A stretch of DNA of 64,000 nt from an uncultured beta proteobacterium (GTDB taxonomy: Bacteria; Pseudomonadota; Gammaproteobacteria; Burkholderiales; Burkholderiaceae_C). The notes beneath the pieces were generated by a model. The model saw nothing but the letters and a program-made list of their open reading frames with translations. It searched no databases and was not told the DNA's origin. The position numbers and the translations under genes were made by a program. This document shows, piece after piece, positions 59,458 through 64,000 of the stretch (its first letter is position 1; each line of letters opens with the position of its first letter). Location of the stretch: NCBI GenBank assembly GCA_903951445.1, contig CAJBBZ010000120.1, forward strand, positions 1 through 64,000. The letters are read 5' to 3'.

Positions 59458-59614
59458 TGGCGGGCTTGGTCAGCGAGCTATCCCTTGAAAACTGCGCTTT
59501 GCCGTGGATGGAACGCGGCGCTGGGGACTGGAATTTGGGGCGGGAGCTTGCAGCTTCGGTACTTTAAGGGTTTGGGTTAGGGGCTGCGCACCGCGCCCGA
59601 GCAGGCGCCGGGAC

Positions 59615-59896
59615 TTAATGGCGCTGAAAGCTGCTTTCGTACGCCACGGCGGCGCCGCTCAAGGTGTTTTGCAAGCGGACGATGGCTTTGTGATGGCGCG
59701 GATCGGCGGCGTGTTGGCGGTGGTGTTGCAAAAGAGTTTGCACTTTGGCGCGGCAGACATCGAGCGCGCCAGCGAAGTTCAGGGCAATATAGGCCGAGTG
59801 GTCGGCCCGGGTTTGGCGGTATTCATCCGACCAGTAATTGAACAACTGCCACTGGTAAGTGCCTTTTTCGGGCATTTGGATTGCGGTTTTTTGCAT
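59615..59896 (-). CDS. Hypothetical protein
   Basis: MQKTAIQMPEKGTYQWQLFNYWSDEYRQTRADHSAYIALNFAGALDVCRAKVQTLLQHHRQHAADPRHHKAIVRLQNTLSGAAVAYESSFQRH; clean ORF between a terminator and the next gene. Confidence 0.65.
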   Translation of the reverse strand: MQKTAIQMPEKGTYQWQLFNYWSDEYRQTRADHSAYIALNFAGALDVCRAKVQTLLQHHRQHAADPRHHKAIVRLQNTLSGAAVAYESSFQRH

Positions 59897-60109
59897 AAGA
59901 GCCAAAAAGTGGAAGCCCCTGAGGGCGCAAACGCCACAAGAAAAGTGGCGCCCACCTATCACGCGCCAGCCCTGCAGGCGGTTGACAGCGTCTGTGTAAA
60001 TTTTTGCATCCTGGGCGCGTGAGACCGTTTTTGCGCCCGCACAGAGCAGCTTGGCACTAAAATCCGCCTTCTCTCCCGGCCCTGTCGGCCCTTATTTGAA
60101 AGTCTTTGT

Positions 60110-60253
60110 ATGTCCAGCGCTCCCCCCCAAGCCCCTGAAGACCACGAACACGACGCCATCGAAGACATCGTCCCTATGATGCCTATCGTTTTGCCCCTCG
60201 CCGGGGCAGTGCTCATGTTTTTGCTGGCCTTTATCGCCGTCAGCATGGCCTAA
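60110..60253 (+). CDS. Small (47 aa) predicted single-TM protein, absent from the supplied ORF track
   Basis: MSSAPPQAPEDHEHDAIEDIVPMMPIVLPLAGAVLMFLLAFIAVSMA; acidic N-terminus followed by one hydrophobic helix. Confidence 0.55.
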   Translation: MSSAPPQAPEDHEHDAIEDIVPMMPIVLPLAGAVLMFLLAFIAVSMA

Positions 60254-60320
60254 GCAGGCCTTTCTGCTGGGCCCCTCCGCCGGGGCGCAGCGCATTAAAT
60301 AAATAGCTTTTGCATTATTT

Positions 60321-60917
60321 ATGGCCTTATCCACCCTTTTTTCCCTCCCCTGGGGCCGCGCTCTGGCCGTGATCACCGCCCTGAGCTGCGCCTGGAGCGG
60401 CCCGGCTAGCGCTGCTGAAACCGCCCCCGCCGCCTGTCCGCCGCTGCTGCAAAAAAGCTTTAAGCGGCTGCAAGACGACGCCCCCCAAAACCTGTGCCAA
60501 TACGCCGGCAAGGTGTTGTTGGTGGTCAATACCGCCAGCTATTGCGGCTTTACGCCACAGTACGAAGGCCTAGAAAAAATCTATGCCCAGTACGGTAGCA
60601 AAGGATTGGTGGTGCTGGGCTTCCCTTCCAACGACTTTGGCGAGCAAGAGCCCGGCAAAGGCAAGGACATCGCCGACTTTTGCTACAACACCTATGGCGT
60701 GAAGTTCCCGATGTTCGAAAAAACCGTGGTCAGCGGCAAAGCCGCCAACCCCCTGTTTGCCGAGCTGTCCAAGGCCGTTGGCGGCAGCCCGAAGTGGAAT
60801 TTTTATAAATACTTGGTCGGGCGCGATGGCAAGCTCATCGATAGTTACTCCAGCGTTACCAAACCCGACAGCAGCGGCTTGGTCAAAGACATCCAAAAAG
60901 CCCTGGCCCAGCCCTGA
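60321..60917 (+). CDS. Glutathione peroxidase, with an N-terminal signal-like segment
   Basis: VLLVVNTASYCGFTPQYEGLEKIYAQYGSKGLVVLGFPSNDFGEQEPG...WNFYKYLVGRDGK. Confidence 0.93.
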   Translation: MALSTLFSLPWGRALAVITALSCAWSGPASAAETAPAACPPLLQKSFKRLQDDAPQNLCQYAGKVLLVVNTASYCGFTPQYEGLEKIYAQYGSKGLVVLGFPSNDFGEQEPGKGKDIADFCYNTYGVKFPMFEKTVVSGKAANPLFAELSKAVGGSPKWNFYKYLVGRDGKLIDSYSSVTKPDSSGLVKDIQKALAQP

Positions 60918-61159
60918 GCGGGCCCAGCAGCTGGCGCTGCAAGTTCCAAGGTTCCGACCCGCAGCTTGCGCAGCCTGAACTCGCTCTGGCTCAGGGAATG
61001 CGCCAGGCGATGCAAGGTTTTTGCGAGCACCAGACCGTGCCCGAATGGGCGTCAAACAGGCCTTTCCCCCTTTCTCGGCCCTTGGAACTATGCGCTTTAA
61101 GCATAACTATCGGCTGTAACCGCCTTGTAACTTGGGTACCCCTTCCTAGAATCTATTCC

Positions 61160-61226
61160 CCGCAGTCAGACCTGCGGCGGTTTGCCAGAGCTCCGGTCAC
61201 CTGCACGGCGGGGGTTGTGGCAAACC
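61160..61226 (+). promoter_or_regulatory. pckG 5' leader with two potential hairpins
   Basis: CCGCAG-TCAGAC-CTGCGG followed by GGTTTGCCA (61179-61187) ... TGGCAAACC (61218-61226). Confidence 0.5.
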
Positions 61227-61253
61227 AGATTTTTAACTTTAGGAGCCCCTTCC

Positions 61254-63134
61254 ATGAATGCAATCTCCACGCCAGGACTGGACCTCAAAGTCCCTGCCTA
61301 TGTGAAAAACCCACGCCTGATCGCCTGGGTAAGCGATATGGCGACTTTATGCAAACCCGCCGCCATCCACTGGTGCGATGGCTCGCAAGAGGAATACCAA
61401 ATGCTGTGCCAACGTCTGGTCGATGCCGGCACTTTTACGAAGCTCAATGCAGCTAAACGCCCGAACAGTTTTTTAGCTTTGTCCGACCCCAGCGACGTGG
61501 CGCGCGTGGAAGACCGCACCTATATCTGCAGCGAGAAAAAAGAAGACGCCGGCCCCACCAATAACTGGATGGCACCCGCCGAGATGCGCGCCACTTTGCA
61601 GCCATTGTTCGATGGTTGCATGCGCGGACGCACCATGTATGTGGTGCCTTTTTCTATGGGCCCGCTGGGTTCCCACATCGCGCATATCGGTATTGAATTG
61701 AGCGACAGCGCCTATGTCGCAGTCAACCAGCGCATCATGACGCGCATGGGTCGCGCGGTCTACGAGGTGCTGGGCACGGACGGCGACTTCGTGCCTTGCA
61801 TGCACACCGTGGCCGCACCCTTGGCCGAGGGCCAAGCTGATGTGAAATGGCCGTGCAACACAAGCAAGTACATCGTGCACTATCCGCAAACACGCGAGGT
61901 CTGGTCTTACGGTTCGGGCTACGGCGGCAATGCTTTGCTGGGCAAAAAATGTTTTGCACTGCGCATCGCTTCCACCATGGGCCGTGCCGATGCCAGCGCC
62001 AACAGCACCGGCTGGCTGGCCGAGCACATGCTGATTTTGGGCGTGACCAATCCGCAAGGAAAAAAATACCATGTAGCGGCGGCCTTTCCCAGCGCCTGCG
62101 GCAAAACCAATTTCTCCATGCTGGTACCGCCTGCCGGTTTCGAAGGCTGGAAGGTCAGCACCATTGGTGATGACATCGCCTGGATCAAGCCGCACAGCGA
62201 TGGCCGCATGTACGCCATCAACCCCGAGGCGGGTTATTTCGGCGTCGCGCCCGGCACCAATTACCACACCAACCCCAACTGCATGGCTTGCCTGAATCAC
62301 GACGTCATCTTCACCAATGTCGCACTGACCGACGACGGCGATGTGTGGTGGGAAGGCATGGAAAAAGACGACGGCAAATTGCCCGCGCATTTGATCGATT
62401 GGCAGGGCAAAGACTGGACACCGGCCATCGCCAAAGAAACCGGCGCCAAAGCCGCGCACCCGAACTCGCGCTTTACCGTGGCCGCCACCAACAACCCGGC
62501 GCTAGACAGCGCATGGGACGATGCCAACGGCGTGCCCATTGACGCCTTTATCTTTGGCGGTCGCCGTTCCACCACCGTGCCGCTGGTCACCGAGGCGCGC
62601 AACTGGGTAGAGGGCGTGTACATGGCGGCCACCATGGGCTCAGAAACCACGGCAGCCGCTGCGGGCAAGCAAGGCGTAGTGCGGCGCGATCCCTTTGCCA
62701 TGCTGCCGTTTACCGGCTACAACGTGAGCGACTATTTTCAGCACTGGCTCAACATCGGCCAAAAAATGGGCCAGGCCGGCGCCAAGCTACCGGCGATTTA
62801 CTGCGTCAACTGGTTTCGCAAAGATGCTGAGGGCAAGTTTGTGTGGCCCGGCTATGGTGAAAACATGCGCGTGCTCAAGTGGATGATTGAGCGCATTGAA
62901 GGCAAAACCATGGGTGTGGATAACGGCTTTGGTATCAGCCCGGCTTTTGACGAAATCACCTGGACGGGACTGGAGTTCACCAAGGCGCAGTTCGCGACGG
63001 TGACGAGTCTGGACAAGGCCGATTGGAAAACCGAAATCGCTTTGCATACCGAGTTGTTCAAGCAGTTGGCCTACCACCTGCCGGCGCAACTTGAAAGTAC
63101 TAAAGCGCAATTGGAGCAGCGCCTGGCGGCTTAA
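61254..63134 (+). CDS. pckG: Phosphoenolpyruvate carboxykinase (GTP)
   Basis: [30 protein letters not shown]...[61 protein letters not shown]. Confidence 0.98.
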   Translation: MNAISTPGLDLKVPAYVKNPRLIAWVSDMATLCKPAAIHWCDGSQEEYQMLCQRLVDAGTFTKLNAAKRPNSFLALSDPSDVARVEDRTYICSEKKEDAGPTNNWMAPAEMRATLQPLFDGCMRGRTMYVVPFSMGPLGSHIAHIGIELSDSAYVAVNQRIMTRMGRAVYEVLGTDGDFVPCMHTVAAPLAEGQADVKWPCNTSKYIVHYPQTREVWSYGSGYGGNALLGKKCFALRIASTMGRADASANSTGWLAEHMLILGVTNPQGKKYHVAAAFPSACGKTNFSMLVPPAGFEGWKVSTIGDDIAWIKPHSDGRMYAINPEAGYFGVAPGTNYHTNPNCMACLNHDVIFTNVALTDDGDVWWEGMEKDDGKLPAHLIDWQGKDWTPAIAKETGAKAAHPNSRFTVAATNNPALDSAWDDANGVPIDAFIFGGRRSTTVPLVTEARNWVEGVYMAATMGSETTAAAAGKQGVVRRDPFAMLPFTGYNVSDYFQHWLNIGQKMGQAGAKLPAIYCVNWFRKDAEGKFVWPGYGENMRVLKWMIERIEGKTMGVDNGFGISPAFDEITWTGLEFTKAQFATVTSLDKADWKTEIALHTELFKQLAYHLPAQLESTKAQLEQRLAA

Positions 63135-63137
63135 AAC

Positions 63138-63170
63138 CATCGCTGCGGCGAGGAATACGCCGCAGCGATG
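63138..63170. terminator. Strong hairpin downstream of pckG
   Basis: CATCGCTGCGGCG-aggaata-CGCCGCAGCGATG, perfect 13-bp stem with a 7-nt loop; no U-tract. Confidence 0.6.
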
Positions 63171-63460
63171 CCAGAGAACCCGGGAGCTTTGCTGGCGGGC
63201 GTCAAGTCGTCGCCAAAAGGGAAAAGGTGTTCGGCCCCGATACCTTCAAAAGTGCAGCTAAAGGCATTTGCACGCCGTCCTGCACCTTGTGGCCGCCCTG
63301 GGAAACGAAGCCACCGACTGGAAATTATTTTGTTGCGAGCTGAAATATTTATCAACAAAACGAGGGTTTTCACTAGGCTCCGTCAAAATCAGCGAATCCA
63401 TAATGGGGTTTAGGTAATAATTTAGCGCCTAGTTTTATCAAATATTGATTGGAGCCCATC

Positions 63461-64000
63461 TTGACTGACAACAAAATCCCACGCCGTCGCAATCTACTTA
63501 AAGGTATGGCCATTGCCGCTGGTGCAATGTCTGCCCCCATGATTGCCAAGGGGCAAACTGGCCCGATTTCCATGCGGTGGCAGAGCACTTGGCCTGCCAA
63601 AGACATTTTTCATGAGTACGCCCAAGATTACGCCAAAAAAGTCAATGACATGACGGGTGGCGATCTGAAAATTGAAGTGTTGCCAGCAGGTTCTGTGGTA
63701 CCCGCCTTCGGTTTGCTCGAAGCAGTGTCCAAAGGCACATTGGACGGCGGTCACGGCGTGTTGGGCTACCACTACGGTAAGCAAAACGCTTTGGCTTTGT
63801 GGAACTCGGGCCCGGCCTTCGGCATGGATGCCAATATGCTGTTGTCATGGCACAAGTACGGCGGCGGCACTGAGTTGCTAGCCAAGTTGTACGCCTCGAT
63901 CGGCGGCAACGTGCAGTCTTTCTTGTACGGCCCCATGTCCACACAGCCCTTGGGCTGGTTTAAAAAGCCCATCACCAATTCAGCTGACTTCAAAGGTTTG
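63461..64000 (+). CDS. TRAP transporter substrate-binding protein (DctP family), Tat-type signal, truncated by the window edge
   Basis: TTG start: (M)TDNKIPRRRNLLKGMAIAAGAMSAPMIAKGQTGPISMRWQSTWPAKDIFHEYAQDYAKKVNDMTGGDLKIEVLPAGSVVPAFGLLEAVSKGTLDGGHG. Confidence 0.9.
   Translation, partial: MTDNKIPRRRNLLKGMAIAAGAMSAPMIAKGQTGPISMRWQSTWPAKDIFHEYAQDYAKKVNDMTGGDLKIEVLPAGSVVPAFGLLEAVSKGTLDGGHGVLGYHYGKQNALALWNSGPAFGMDANMLLSWHKYGGGTELLAKLYASIGGNVQSFLYGPMSTQPLGWFKKPITNSADFKGL

Noticed and set aside
63131-63413. ORFs 63131..63373 (-) and 63168..63413 (+)
   Set aside because: They are in the intergenic region with a strong hairpin, have no recognisable domains, and overlap each other; treated as spurious.
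1-64000. CRISPR array, prophage, IS element, restriction-modification or retron
   Set aside because: No regularly spaced repeats, transposase, integrase other than XerC, structural phage genes, methyltransferase or reverse transcriptase seen in any frame.
1-64000. tRNA genes
   Set aside because: No convincing cloverleaf or TTCRA-type T-arm was seen by eye. A tRNAscan run would be decisive.

Overview
The 64 kb window looks like a dense, mostly housekeeping chromosomal segment of a Burkholderiales (Comamonadaceae-like) betaproteobacterium. The taxon is inferred from gene content and gene order; no search was run. Recognisable blocks are: purE-purK; sua5; an orphan FIST protein; PhaM; an SRAP protein; a LysR/omega-aminotransferase/mmsA block; uup; a long minus-strand acyl-CoA catabolic run headed by a LiuR-like MerR regulator (ivd, can, aceK, thiolase, acyl-CoA dehydrogenase, CaiB); plsC-gmhB-glyS-glyQ-lnt-corC; cysK; RNase P RNA; kbl with an SDR-type threonine dehydrogenase; dapF-DUF484-xerC-priA; rep-recQ; a glutathione peroxidase; pckG; and the start of a TRAP transporter binding protein. 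Four type II toxin-antitoxin-like pairs are scattered through it. I found no CRISPR array, prophage, IS element, or canonical defence island. The signals I rate highest are: (1) two diverged ~166-bp modules between xerC and priA, each bounded by inverted repeats and each carrying CAAAGTTATCCACA (a perfect DnaA-box-like TTATCCACA) at the same internal offset; (2) a dispersed palindromic repeat present intergenically and also inserted in frame inside priA; (3) a pseudouridine-synthase-like protein with Glu where the catalytic Asp is expected; (4) a perfect 22-bp LiuR-type operator shared by the MerR regulator and a divergent MBL-fold gene; and (5) an untracked 47-aa single-TM ORF. None of these proves a new system. 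They are testable leads.
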